From: Girardinichthys multiradiatus
Lineage: Eukaryota > Chordata > Actinopteri > Cyprinodontiformes > Goodeidae
Length of the DNA: 64,000 bases
Reading direction: 5' to 3'
NCBI RefSeq assembly: GCF_021462225.1
Contig: NC_061812.1
Coordinates: 51,081,848 to 51,145,847 of the forward strand
A model generated the notes under the pieces. The model was not told where the DNA came from. It ran no database searches and saw nothing but the letters and a program-made list of their open reading frames with translations. How positions within the stretch are numbered: position 1 is the first letter of the stretch; each line of letters starts with the position of its first letter. A program made the position numbers and the translations under genes. Shown here piece after piece: positions 45,396-57,389 of the stretch.

Positions 45396-46786
45396 GGGGA
45401 GAGTGGGGTAAGATGAGCCAGTGTGGAAGTTGACCCACCCCCTGTATCTAGGTAATACTACACATTTGTTGTCATGTGACCATGAATTCTGCAAGCACCC
45501 TCTATTTAACTGTCCCTGTTGTTAATATAAGGATGTGGTAATGTAGTCTGTATGTTTTCTTTACAAAAGCAGTTTTTGCTTATCAATGCAAATGTTTTAC
45601 ATTTTAGCTATATTGACTGTTACCTGAAAGCTAATTTATCTAGGTTTAAAAATTTACATTATACATGTTGATGTTTTACTAGCATATTAAACCACGAGAA
45701 TCATTTAGCTAAAGATTAGCTTGAATTGCAAAGCTAGGTCATCTTTTTGTTTTTTTTTCCAAAGTGGTGGCTGTGGGGTAAAGTGAGCCAAATGCCTTGG
45801 GGTAAGTTGAGCCAGGGGTTCAACTTACCCCACCATGAAGCATGGGTAACATTATGTCAAAAAGGTTTATTTTACTGTTATATTACATAGCTGTTTTTTC
45901 TTCCTAATATTTTACACATTTTAGAAGGTAATCGTGCCAAGAAAATACAACAAAGACAGGGGGGTCAACACACTGTGACAAGATGGAGAGAGCAGCTGCT
46001 TAGGTGAAGACATGAAAATCCCAGCTGACAGGTCAACACTGTGCAGACAAACAGTAGGGTACAGTGGGACAGCACAAGCAAAGAGAGTCTTCACAGAGGA
46101 GATGGAGAAGGATCTTGCAGACTTCATCGAGCAACTTGCTGACCAGTTCCACAGCCTGAGTCCAAAGATATACTGTAATTCATCATTTGAATTAACAGAC
46201 AGAAACAAGATTCCTGTCCCAAACAATTGAGAAGAAGATCGTTGTGCTTGTATGGTGTTATGCCCCTCTTCCACTGGCTCTATTTAGGCTGCGCGGTTCT
46301 ACTCCACTCGGTCTCGCTCTACTCTGCATGGAACCTGCTTTGTTTGTACTGGCAGCTGGAGTTATAGCTTGAAGCCTGGCCTCCAGTGTGATGGTGTCAC
46401 GTTAAAGTAATCTGCGTGAAATAATAACTAAGTAAATATATAGTAAATGAAAACAAATAAATGAAATACAAAAAATGGTAATATTGTATTTACAAGAATG
46501 TGCTGTGTATGTTTTTGTCATGTATGAACTAATCAACTGGGATAATCATCTGAACACAATCCAGCCTTGGGGGGGTGGTGGTAAGAGAAGAGAGAGGAGA
46601 GACGCCCAACTTACCCTTAAGCTGGGGTAAATTGAGCTACAAGACCTTTTTTTTTTTCTTATGTCATAGATTAATTCCCACTGATGGGAAACATCCTCAA
46701 ATAAATGTAGACATTTTGGTTTTACCTGTGTATCACCTCCCCTTGCCTAGAGGGGGGAAAAACGACTGAGCATACCCCACTCTCTC
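45396..46786 (+). mobile_element. Decayed pogo-like DNA transposon with GGGGTAA subterminal motifs
   Basis: The left end GGGGAGAGTGGGGTAAG follows TA (45394-45395). The right end CATACCCCACTCTCTC is its approximate reverse. The motif GGGGTAA followed by a TGAGC-type block recurs at about 45405, 45776 and 45799, in reverse at about 45823 and 46607, and again near 46623. Inside, about 45930-46230 in the plus strand encodes PRKYNKDRG and FTEEMEKDLADFIEQLADQFH-type sequence, the psq and CENP-B-like HTH domains of pogo-type transposases. The DDE domain is missing. A fragment similar to 55700-55860 (CCACTGGCTCTATTTAGGCT) lies at 46265-46400. Confidence 0.65.
46012..46230 (+). pseudogene. CENP-B-type HTH fragment of a pogo-like transposase
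   Basis: The 72-codon open piece has KRVFTEEMEKDLADFIEQLADQFHSLSPK, matching the start of a CENP-B HTH DNA-binding domain as found in pogo/Tigger-type transposases. The preceding psq-type HTH (PRKYNKDRG..) is in the same neighbourhood but broken by stops. It ends at PVPNN before the DDE domain. The element binds DNA through these domains in intact relatives. Confidence 0.6.
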
Positions 46787-48549
46787 AGCAATTTCAAAGA
46801 AAGGACAGTGTTGTATCTAGATGCAAATCTTATGTGAGACCTCCAGATAAAGACATAAACTGGAGAAGGGTCTGGCTTTTACCCCATAAATACTGTATCT
46901 CTATCAAGGCAAAAGAAGTATATTTAAAATCCCACATAACATATCCCATTCCCATGAACTGTATTATTGCAAAATTTTCTGCAAACCTCAGAAACAATTT
47001 TACATTATTAGTGATTAACAATAAAAAAGCAACACATTACTAACCAATTATGAAAAGTTTTTCCTGTAACCTCTGATCAAAATACCAGTGGAAATATTCA
47101 TAAGGCTGTTCAGCAATTATGAGAAATGTTTGATTACTTTTGATGCATTTTGATTGCGTTTGATTTTCAACTTTCATTTTTCTTTCATCAAAATGTTACT
47201 AATAGTACTAACAGGTTTTTTCTTTTTTTGAATCAATGCGCCTTTTACTTTCTTTTATAGTCTTTTGATACACGCCTGTTGTATTTTGTATTAGATACAT
47301 AACCATTGGTTGAATAAATGTTATTTTAAATCTAAATCTGCCAGGGGTATGAATAATTTTGCGCCTAACCGTATATAATCCGAAATATACCTTAGTCCTC
47401 AACCTGAACCTAGTTCATTGGTTTATCTTATGTAAGTATGCTAATGAGGCTCTGATTTTTATTGGCCTTGTTACACAGCAGGGAATTGGCCAGATAAAAC
47501 AGGAATTATTCAAGAAGGAAGAGGGCTGCAGTTAAACATCTGCCCTTAAATGACAGTAAACCAGGAGGCACCAAGCACCAGTACCAAGCTGCTGACTGAC
47601 AGGAAGATGCAGAGACAAACACAACACTGGCCTAATCCTAATCTGGCATGGCTGCAGGTGGGAGGATGTGTGTGAATCTATAAATGAGTGTTTGTGTGAT
47701 TTGTTATTGTCTCTCTGTTTTATGTCCCCACTCCTTTGCCAAGGCTGAAATTTCATGCTTGGGGACTAACAGGGGTGATTCTGAGTGCAAAGCTGTATTA
47801 TCTCTTTTTATGTCTGAAATAGGAGCCTTGGGATATATTCGCGTGTGTGCGTGCATGTGTGTGTCTGTGTGTGCGTGCATGTATTTCAGTCTCTACTGAA
47901 ACATTTTGTCAGGCGTTTGTTCTCAGTTCACTGTATCAGCAGAAGTAAACTGTTTCGCTGTATGTGGGTCTAAAAAGCTGTCTGCTTTTATGTCACGCTT
48001 CACTGTGGGATGTGCAATCAGCAGGGGCTACTTTGTTTGTTATTAACAGGGATTCTTACCATATTAATTTAAATGGAAACTTGTTCTTCAAGGTGCCATC
48101 ATTCAGAATAATTTACTAATCCAAGTTTTAAGTAACATTAGAAAATTTTTTCAGTGATAAATAGTGTCCTATTTGTCTCAATATGCGAGTGAAAGAGGGA
48201 TAATACATCCTTAGGCAGCCACAAGGAAAAAGTATTGATCTCATAAGGATCATAAGGCTTATCAAAGCAAATTAGCTTAAGATTCATGACTACAAACTCA
48301 TAACTTTACATTGACAAGCAAACCTTTTGAATTTAACAGCAGTATTTGATGAAAGTTCAATTTTGGTCAAGAATTAAGTAATCCAAACCTGGATTGTTTT
48401 AGGATTTGGGTTTTGGGTCTAATCCAGCATATCGGTTTACGTTTTCAACCCAGAAAATTGGTTCAAGTTAATAATGTCTAACATTAAGAGTACCAAACAG
48501 TGTGTTGCATAGAGTAAGACATAACTTGGATTTCTAAATAAAATTGAAC
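46787..48549. other. Intergenic with a short (TG)n tract
   Basis: A TGTG/GCATG-rich microsatellite lies at about 47840-47882. Otherwise AT-rich, no gene seen. Confidence 0.5.
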
Positions 48550-49150
48550 ATAATACAGTTTTATAAATATATCTTTTCATGGTAAAACACTAATGATATG
48601 ATACAATGTAAATCTGTCAGTGTCCAGCTTGTATAACAGTGTAACTTTGCTGTCCCCTCAAAATAACTCATCACACATCAATTAATGTCAAAATTGCAGG
48701 CAGCTAAGGTGAGTACAGCCCTAAGTGAAAATTTCCAAATTGTGCCCAATTAGCCTATTTCCCTCCCTGGTGTCATGTGACTCATTAATGTTATTAGGTC
48801 TCAGGTGTGGATGGGCAGCAGGTGTATCAAATTTGGTGTTGCTACATGCATGATAAGTATGAGGGATTTCTGCAAAGTCAATGCAAGCCACTGTCCTAGT
48901 GAAGTTCTAGTGCTAGGAAATTATATGTGGTCACAAAATAGTCACACTGTGTGCACAATTTGGACATTTTCTCTTATGGGTGTGCTCACTTTTGTTGCCA
49001 GCAGTTTAGACATTTATGTTTGTTGAGTCATTTTGAGGGGATAGCAAATTTACACTGTTACTCAAGCTGTACACTGACTACTTTACATTTTTTCGTAATA
49101 TCATATCATTAGTGTTGTCGCATGAAAAGATATAATAAAATATCTGCAAA
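48550..49150. mobile_element. Tc1-derived MITE with ~145-bp inverted arms
   Basis: The left arm (about 48560-48700) and right arm (about 48990-49140) are inverted copies, for example GCTGTCCCCTCAAAATAACT on the left and AGTCATTTTGAGGGGATAGC on the right, and both carry an ATCTTTTCATG / CATGAAAAGAT segment. The sequence AGTACAGCCCTAAG and TGTGCTCACTTTTGTTGCCA are familiar from fish Tc1-type elements. No transposase. The middle holds a piece (about 48835-48895) like the LINE/SINE tail at 31550-31620, so the core was replaced or invaded. Confidence 0.75.
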
Positions 49151-52100
49151 AATGAGAGGATTATATTGACTTGTGAAACACTGTAAGTTGAATTTGGCTT
49201 AAAATTAGCACATACTTAAAATTAACTTAAAATTTAAGTTTAATTATACATGTAAAATAATCAGATAATAAAAATAAAGATAACCAAATAATGACTTGAG
49301 AAACAAATGAATTTTGATTTATTTTATTTAGTTGATTTGATTATATAGTTATTAATAAACTTTATAATCAAAACAAGACTCAAAGATATTGCCGGCATCA
49401 CAATTTCTCAACCAGGTATTTAGGTTAAAAAAAATAACCCATCAGTTTATTTGTCTTTCAATTTTAATGCTAATTTGTATTTCAGACCTCAATTTTAAAT
49501 CTGCTCAGTTTGTCTATTCAGCATTTATTAAGGCAGATTTCATTGACATTTTAGTTACATATTTTCCACTTGTCAAAGAAAGAAATTTGTCTGGTTTTTG
49601 AATCTCGAGGTCTCGTCTTTGTCTTTTATAAATGATGTGGTTCTGCTGTGTTCAAATTAAATCCTCCAGAACACACCTTTTGCAGCACAACGTGAAGAGG
49701 TAAGGATTACAGTCAGTTCCTTTGAGTCTCAAGTGATATTTTCCCTACACTGTTAAACAGAGGAGCTTAAGTATCTTGAACACGTTATTGACGAGTGATG
49801 CTAGGAAGTAGTGGGAACTGGATAAACAGACGGAGGCTTTATCAGCTGTAATCAGGGCATGAGGTTCAAACACATTTTTTATATTAAAGTTGCTAACACT
49901 CAGACTTTCAAAATTCTTTGAATTCTCTTTATTTTTTTATTTAAAAAAATAAAAATTTTAAATCTTTAAACCAAAGAAATCAGTTCTTATTGTAAATATT
50001 AACACTTTAGTTATCCAGAATAGTAGCACCAAAAGACCTTGCGAAGACTGAAGCTGGTAAGAGAGTGTCATTATCCAGAGTGAAGCACGCCCTACAACAA
50101 TATGGGATCAAAGGCTCAAAGGCAAATGCAATATATAACAGCAGAATACAGTCTACAGAGCCACTGAAGGACAAACACCTTCATTTAAGTGTTTTGTAAT
50201 CTGAGGCAACTGTAATTAAGGCGTTCGGGCAGAAAGATGTAATTTGCTGGAAAAACTGGAAAGTTGATAGCCTAATAACACTATCACAACTGTTAGGGAG
50301 TGGCAAAGCACAACATTTTACACTCACTTTTCAGGCACAGTAACTGTAACTGGAGTTGAATTTGCGGTTGGAAGTACATGCATTTGAAGGCACTCAATAG
50401 TTTCACTCTCATCTGAACAAGTGATTCCTTTTCTTCTGAAATTTTTTAAACATTCCAGAATTTGATCTTTTTAAAACCTTTGAGATTTAAGTCTTCTATT
50501 TTTCAGATTTTTAACTCGGGTGCCCATTTTGTAAGCAAGTACATTTTCAGAAAACAGCCAAAGATCTCAGAGGGTTTTTCACATTTATAGTTGAATTTAT
50601 TTTACTGATAACCACAAAAACAAGTCTGATGTAAGTGAAGGTTAATGCTCAATGTTATCCTTAAAAACAACTGGAAGATTCACTGTTTCCTAAGGAATGA
50701 TAGCTTCTGCAATGCAGATTTTCAATCAGTGTCTCATGTTAAAAGATTTAACAGCAGAGAACTTTGATCTGTGGAAACTATTATCCTGAGCCCATGATTG
50801 GGAGCTAAAGCAACAGCTTTTGCTTCTCTCTGTAAGCCTGTTGTGAATAGTCTCTCCCCTCTTCCTATTTATCACTCACTGTTCAGTTGCAATCCCCCTG
50901 GTGCTTGCTCCACGTCAAATATGGTAAAAGCTGCGTGTCAGATGCATTTTATGATGTCAGGTGAAACTTAGGAGCAGAAAGAAGGCATAGATGATGCAAG
51001 GACTGGAACATACATGGTTTATTCTGTGCAGTGCCGAAGAGGAAGAAGTTACAAGATTCAATCGTGTCTGAAGTCACACTGGTCTTTGAGTGCATTTTAA
51101 GTGTATAGTTGAAGGGCAGTTTTTATTTTCCTAACTCTCCACCCTTGGGAGAGTGTGGATTAAATGCATGCCTGAAAAAGGTCTATGTTTTGATGTATGT
51201 TTGATGTATGTTTTTAGTTTCCCACCTGGGACTGACCTGAGCATATTGTTACTGAAATAATTCTTCTCTTTATGTTGCTGCCCACCCACCAGGTTGTAAG
51301 AGCTATTTGAAAGAACTGAAGCATATGTGCCTTCAGAAGGACAATATATCCTAGCAGTCTACAGAGCAAACAGATACACAATGCAGAAACTAGAAAGAAA
51401 CATTTGATCTAATCTCCATAATGAGCTGAAAATTCTCTTTATGTTAAATGTTAAAATATGTTCTACTTAAAGTTCTACAGTATGTTGAACTGAAAATAGA
51501 AACGGTGTTAGTCATTATACACAGAAGTGGGTTTTCACTATTTACATTTACTCAATTACATTTTCACTCTGAAAAAAAAATTTTTTAGGAATAGTTTTAT
51601 TGCATCAAACAACAAATTTAAGATATAAATTACGTGTGGCCTGCCTACTTTGATAAAATGATTTGCATTAATTGTAAATGTATGAGGAACTGAATATTTA
51701 TTCATTTATTTATGTAGATGACTGCTTATCACAGCAAATGCACAGAATTTCTCCCTTGACTCAATGACTATACTACTGCTTGCAGCAAACATTGGCCTCA
51801 TTAGTCTACTGAAATACAGCAACTAATTTTCAAGATGTATTTTCCTTGATGTTGTTTTCCATTCCTCTCTGTTTGCATTTAATTATAAAATTTCTATAAA
51901 TGCATACATTTTTTAAAAGCAGGTGCTGTATTATTGAACTTACCTTATGGGGCTTTTGATAAAATGAGTCTCTCATGTAAAGAAGTGTACTTACAGTATG
52001 CCTGGGTTCAGAATTATCAGATGTAGGTGTGTTAGGCTACTGCTAGCACTGCCACCCTCACATTTCCGCTGGGCCTGTGGGGCTCTGGAATACTTGAACC

Positions 52101-52640
52101 AACATGGAGCAACTAACTGGGCTTGTCCAAAGCCTTGAACATTATTTCACATAACACAAGCTGTACTAGTCTGGATATTTGCTATCAGCAGACATTTTCC
52201 TTCCAGTTACAAAAATCTCTTAAAAAAACAAGCAGACATTCTTAGAAAATATTAAAATGCTGTGCCAAAAACTGGCCATAATGTCAGCATGAAATGGTAC
52301 ATTGAAAAAGAATAAAACTAACATTTATAAAGACAGGGTCAGGGTAACAACAGACCTTACCGGTCTACACGGAGGACATTGTTATGCATTCTTTGCACAA
52401 ATATCTTCATCAAAAATACCCACATTTTGATACATACTGGGCATGTATACTGAGATTCATAATATTGGTGTATGTAAATGTCTTAACCAATCTAGTCTAA
52501 CTTTCTAACTTACTAACTTAAATCAATCTGGCAACACATAATAATGGATTCTTAGCAGAGATGCCCGGAATAACGTGAATAACACCACATCTGCAGGATA
52601 TAATACTAGCCTATGTGACTGTTTTACAATAACACCATTA
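49151..52640. other. AT-rich intergenic, nothing recognised
   Basis: About 3.5 kb with only short frames and homopolymer or simple runs. No gene, RNA or transposon that I can support. Confidence 0.55.
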
Positions 52641-53404
52641 ATCTTTCCAATCCTGCCATGAACATTTCCTTATCTAAACTGTTCCCTGCCTCACTGTTGA
52701 AACCTTGGCTCAACTCCTCGCACGTTCATCACCAGTGTCAGCAGGGTTGTATGCCACAGCCACCTCACCTCACTCCAGTCTCTGAGGGACTGACATCTCG
52801 GCATGCAGTAGCGCACCATATAGGTGCGCCACAGTGCCATATGCCTTTGCACCTGTTGGGTGCACCCAATCTGCAGGCGCCAGTACTCAACTAGGTGGAA
52901 AACAGCCCATGCATCCCAGGATGCCTCCACGCTCTGGTGGCTCTGTTCAATGCATTCTCTGCCTCAAGTCACCTCTAGGTCCCGGAACCTTCTTCATGCT
53001 GCCTGACAGCCCTAGAACTGCTCCTTGCTGTCTGAATGGTCTAGATCCTGGTTCTTACTGCTTCAGTGCACTAGAGCATGTGCCACGCTGCCTCTGAGCA
53101 CCATGCCTCTGTTGCTGCCTTGTGCTCCAGTTCCTAAGGTCTACAACCAGGGTGTCTAGGTGGACCTGCCTTGTGCTCCAGTCCCTGGGCTCCTCAGTGA
53201 GTAACCCAAACCCCCCGGCCAACCACATGGCAAGTTTCTCCATGGGTTCTCTGCACATTGCTGCCGGCGAAGGTGCATAGAGTTTAAACAGCCGGAGCCC
53301 AGGAGTTACCACCACCAGGCCCAGGAGCTTCTCCCACTAAGCCCACTGACTCTACCATTAGCCAACAGCCTGTAATCAGGCTCAAATAAAGGACGAAGGA
53401 TACA
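52641..53404. other. GC-richer block upstream of the LINE, unassigned
   Basis: Overlapping frames on both strands reflect C/T-rich, loosely repetitive sequence (GCTGCCTGACAGC.., CTGCCTTGTGCTCCAGT appears twice at about 53113 and 53168). It could be the 5' UTR or promoter of the LINE that begins near 53405, or a separate repeat. Confidence 0.4.
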
Positions 53405-53410
53405 ACAAAG

Positions 53411-54142
53411 ATGCCTCCTAAAAGAAGTAATATAATGACTGATGGGGGACTGGAAGAGATAAAGAAATCACTAAACTTCATGTCAGAAGAAATATCAACA
53501 ATCTCATAACATCAAAAAGTAATAATGGACCTAATGGAAGAGATTGAAGACCTCAGAAGGAAAGATGAAGAAATAGATAAGAGAATTGTACTTTTGGAAG
53601 GACGAATATCAGAACTGGAACAATATCCCAGAATAAATGATGTAATAGTCACTGGATTGGGAACTACACACAGAACATATGGTAGGGTGACAGCGGTGGA
53701 AAGCAGGAATCCACCAGAGCAAGAACTACTCTCTCTAGAGCAACAGGTATTTGTTTTCTTTGAAAGTAAAGGTATACATTTGGAAAGCAAAGATATTCAA
53801 GGATTTCACCCTCTCCCTAGGAAAAATAAAATTCAGAAACCAACCATCGTCATCTGCTTTGCAAGCAGAAAACAAAAGAAAGAACTACTTCAGCAGGGGG
53901 GCAAGCTTAAAGGAACAAATGCCTATGTTAAACATCTAATAAAGAGAAATGCTAATATTGCTAGGCAAGCAAGATTATTGAGAAAGTCAACCTGGACAGC
54001 TTATTGAAAGGTGTTCATTAAATTGAATAGGACTTCAGAACAGGCAAAAGTTTTTGTCAACAAAGAGACAGGAGAATTAGCAGAATATAAGTTATTACCA
54101 TGTTTATGAAACCAGTTAATAAAATGATGGCTACTATTAATT
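53411..54142 (+). pseudogene. LINE ORF1 (coiled coil plus RNA-binding type)
   Basis: MPPKRSN starts at 53411. A stop (TAA, about 53507) breaks the frame, then 160 codons run to 54005: a charged coiled-coil segment (MDLMEEIEDLRRKDEEIDKR..), NDVIVTGLG, a middle domain with LPRKNKIQKPTIVICF, then GTNAYVKHLIKRNANIARQARLLRK. The coiled coil followed by an RRM-like part is the usual ORF1 design for RNA binding. After 54005 the frame continues with stops until the hAT insertion. Confidence 0.7.
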
Positions 54143-54393
54143 CTCTAAATCAGGGGTCCCCAAAGCCCGGACTCCAGTTCAAATCCAGACCCAGAGAGCG
54201 TTTTGTGCGGGTTGTGAAGTATTTTCTCATTTACTATGTAGATATTGACATTTTATTCCTGCCAGCTGCTGCATCTGACTTTTGAAAAGGGCGCGACATC
54301 TATGTGGGTCAGCGACATTCTGGTCCACACTCCAAGCCAGCTGGTGACAGTAATGCCCCACATCGATCGTTGTATGCCAGCCATAGACATATA

Positions 54394-55644
54394 CAGGGGT
54401 TGGACAATGAAACTGAAACACCTGTCATTTTAGTGTGGGAGATTTCAAGGCCAAATTTGGACCAGCCTGTTAGCCAGTCTTCATTGATTGCACATTGCAC
54501 CAGTAAGAGCAGAGTGTGAAGGTTCAATTAGCAGGGTAAGAGCACAGTTTTGCTCAAAATATTGAAATGGACACAACATTATGGGTGACATACCAGAGTT
54601 CAAAAGAGGACAAATTGTTGGTGCACGTCTTGCTGGCGCATCTGTGACCAAGACAGCAAGTCTTTGTGATGTATCAAGAGCCACGGTATCCAGCGTAATG
54701 TCAGCATACCACCAAGAAGGACGAACCACATCCAACAGGATTAACTGTGGACGCAAGAGGAAGTTGTCTGAAAGGGATGTTCGGGTGCTAACCCGGATTG
54801 TCTCCAAAAAACATAAAACCACGGCTGCCCAAATCACGGCAGAATTAAATGTGCACCTCAACTCTCCTGTTTCCACCAGAACTGTCCGTCAGAATCTCCA
54901 CAGGGTCAATATACACAGCCGGGCTGCTATAGCCAAACCTTTGGTCACACATGCCAATGCCAAACGTCGGTTTCAATGATGCAAGGAGCGCAAATCTTGG
55001 GCTGTGGACAATGTGAAGACTGGAATTGTTCTCTGATGAGTCCACCTTTACTGTTTTCCCCACATCCAGGAGAGTTACAGTGTGGAGAAGCCTCAAAGAA
55101 GCGTACCACCCTGACTGTTGCATGCCCAGAGTGAAGCATGGGGGTGGATCAGTGATGGTTTGGGCTGCCATATCATGGCATTCCCTTGGCCCAATACTTC
55201 TGCTAGATGGGCGCGTCACTGCCAAGGACTACCGAACCATTCTTGAGGACCATGTGCATCCAATGGTTCAAACATTGTATCCTGAAGGCGGTGCACCAAT
55301 ACACATAGCAAGACTGGTGAAAGATTGGTTTGATGAACATGAAAGTGAAGTTGAACATCTCCCATGACCTGCACAGTCACTATATCTAAATATTATTGGG
55401 CCACTTTGGGGTGTTTTGGAGGAGCGAGTCAGGAAACGTTTTCGTCCACCTGTATCACATAGTGACCTGGCCACTATCCTGCAAGAAGAATGGCTTAAAA
55501 TCCCTCTGACCACTGTGCAGGACTTGTATATGTCATTCCCAACACGAATTGACGCTGTATTGGCCGCAAAAGGAGGTCCTACAACATACTAATAAATTAT
55601 TGTGGTCTAAAACCAGGTGTTTCAGTTTCATTGTCCAACCCCTG
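54394..55644 (+). mobile_element. DD36E mariner-type transposon, copy 2, nested in hAT
   Basis: CAGGGGTTGGACAATGAAAC starts at 54394 and its reverse ends at 55644. TA flanks (54392-54393, 55645-55646). 1251 bp, the complete length of the family here. The plus-strand transposase is in pieces: 54581-54979 (HTH domains), 55026-55367 (first Asp, FSDESTFTVF) and a last part to 55590 ending LAAKGGPTTY. Confidence 0.92.
54581..55591 (+). pseudogene. DD36E transposase, frameshifted and catalytically dead
   Basis: N-terminal HTH pair (GDIPEFKRGQIVGARLAG.., VSRATVSSVMSAYHQEGRT) and GRKRKLSERD linker read well to 54979, where TGA replaces a Trp codon. A frameshift near 55020 leads to the catalytic part. 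The first Asp is kept (FSDEST), but the second catalytic position reads EGGAPIH where copy 1 has QDDNAPIH, and the Glu position reads NIIGPLW where copy 1 has NIIESLW. TGA at 55366-55368 also interrupts it. Length with the C-terminus is about 335 codons, normal for the family. Confidence 0.85.
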
Positions 55645-56667
55645 TATATGTGTCCATAAAGCGAACTGCCAAAAAAAGACAAAGAAGAAGCTATGTGCGG
55701 TCCTTGAATGCTCCTTTTCCACTGGCTCGTTTAGGCAGCGCGGCTCCGTTCTACTCGGTTTTGCTTTACTCAGTACGGTACCAGTTGTGTTTCTACCGAT
55801 GGATGGAGCTTTGGTGGCTGAATCTCCACCTCCAGCCATCAGTATAGTGTGCTGTGCTGCTATTAACATTACTGTTAATAGCTGCTAAGTTACTGGATTG
55901 GGAGCTCATGCTGCATGGAAGCTGTGTCAGAAAAATGTTTAGATGGAAAAGAAAGACAACAACTTAAGGAAAAGGTTAAACAATTTGCCTTGCTTGCTAC
56001 AAGCACAAGGAGAGCAGAATTATACCAAGACAGACCCAGCTCGACTGTGTCATTCAAAGTGTTTAATATCGGTTATTAAATTGGATTGTATATTTCTCTT
56101 CAGCAGATGATTTCATGGGCATATGAATCAGTAGTTAAAAAACAAACACTTTAGTGTTAATTAAATGTTAAATAAAATTGAAACAAAATATTTTTGTGTC
56201 AATTTTAAAATGTTCAGATCCCAAAGTGTTTGGGTGATGGAGGTAGTGAACCTCCTGCAATTTTAGTTGGGGACCCCTGGTCTAAATACTACAACCAAAA
56301 GAAATGCCTCATAGTCTACACATCAGAAAAATTATTGCGCTTATTATACAGATGATCAATTCAGCACTGAGATAAAGGTAGAAGACCGCATAACTGTGGT
56401 TCACTTTAATAGCAGAAGTGTATATGCAAACCTTCAAAAAAAAAGGGTATATTCACACTAGTAAAGTTCTTTGGTCCGGACCAAAAGTGTGAACTATAAC
56501 TTGTAAACAAAGCCACATGGGTAACGATCAATAAAACCTTTAATAAAAGTTTGAAGAAGTTGTTCATCAACTCAAGCCAGAAAGATGTTTATTTGCGGAG
56601 ATTTTAATATTGGATTGCTAAATACAAATCATTATAAAAGTACAGATTAATATATTGATATTATGTA

Positions 56668-57389
56668 CAGTACATTTTTTTCCCCCTGATAACATGAGGA
56701 GGGAGTGACTTCACACTCAAACCAGATGGAATAGCATGCTGCTGCAAGATGCTGTGGTAGCCATGCTGGTTCAGTATGCCTTCAATTTTGAATACATCCC
56801 CAACAGTGTCACCAGCAAAGCACCCACACACCAACACACCTCCTCCTCCATGCTTCACGGTGGGACCCAGGCATGTAGAGTCCATCCGTTCACCTCTTCT
56901 GCGTCGCACAAAGACACAGTGGTTGGAACCAAAGATCTCAAACTTGGACTCATCAGACCAAAGCACAGATTTCCACTGGTCTAATGTCCATTCCTTGTGT
57001 TCTTTAGCCCAAACAAGTCTCTTCTGCTTGTTGCCTGTCCTCAGCAGTGGTTTCCTAGCAGCTATTTTACCATGAAGCCCTGATTCACACAGCCTCCTCT
57101 TAACAGTTGTTCTAGAGATGTGTCTGCTGCTAGAACTCCGTGTGGCATTGACCTGTTCTCTAATCTGAGCTGCTGTTAACCTGCGATTTCTGAGGCTGGT
57201 GACTCGGATGAACTTATCGTCCGCAGCAGAGGTGACTCTTGGTCTTCCTTTCCTGGGGCGGTCCTCATGTGAGCCAGTTTCTTTGTTACGCTTAATGGTT
57301 TCTCCAACTGTACTTGGGGACACTTTCAAAGTTTTCCCAATTGTTCGGAGTGACTGACCTTCATTTCTTAAAATAATGATGGCCAGTCG
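56668..57389 (-). pseudogene. Tc1-like transposase fragment, cut by LTR-like element
   Basis: The minus-strand frame covers AIIILRNEGQSLRTIGKTLK (first HTH), GRPRVTSAADDKFI (linker), a second HTH, and WTLDQWKSVLWSDESKFEIFGS with the first catalytic Asp, then VKHGGGGVLVCGCFA. It is followed by an internal deletion: after LQQHAIPSGL it jumps to the end region, so the second Asp and the Glu are lost. The apparent upstream 100 residues belong to the LTR-like element. A left end at 56668 follows TA (56666-56667). The family differs from the copies at 34323 and 40265. Confidence 0.82.

Larger units (their letters stand above)
54151..56279. mobile_element. hAT-type non-autonomous element carrying a DD36E element
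   Basis: CAGGGGTCCCCAAAG at 54151 and TTGGGGACCCCTG ending at 56279 are inverted ends typical of hAT elements. The flanks CTCTAAAT (54143-54150) and GTCTAAAT (56280-56287) are an 8-bp target duplication with one mismatch. Without the nested element it is about 876 bp and has no transposase. A CCACTGGCTCGTTTAGGC block at about 55718-55860 is shared with 46265-46400. Confidence 0.85.

Noticed and set aside
52658..53315. Set of 60-87-codon frames before the LINE ORF1
   Set aside because: All frames are open in parts because the DNA is GC-richer, and the translations are low in complexity.
56470..56485. 16-base palindrome TTTGGTCCGGACCAAA as a regulatory operator
   Set aside because: It belongs to a short fish repeat inserted in the LINE, so a regulatory role is not supported.
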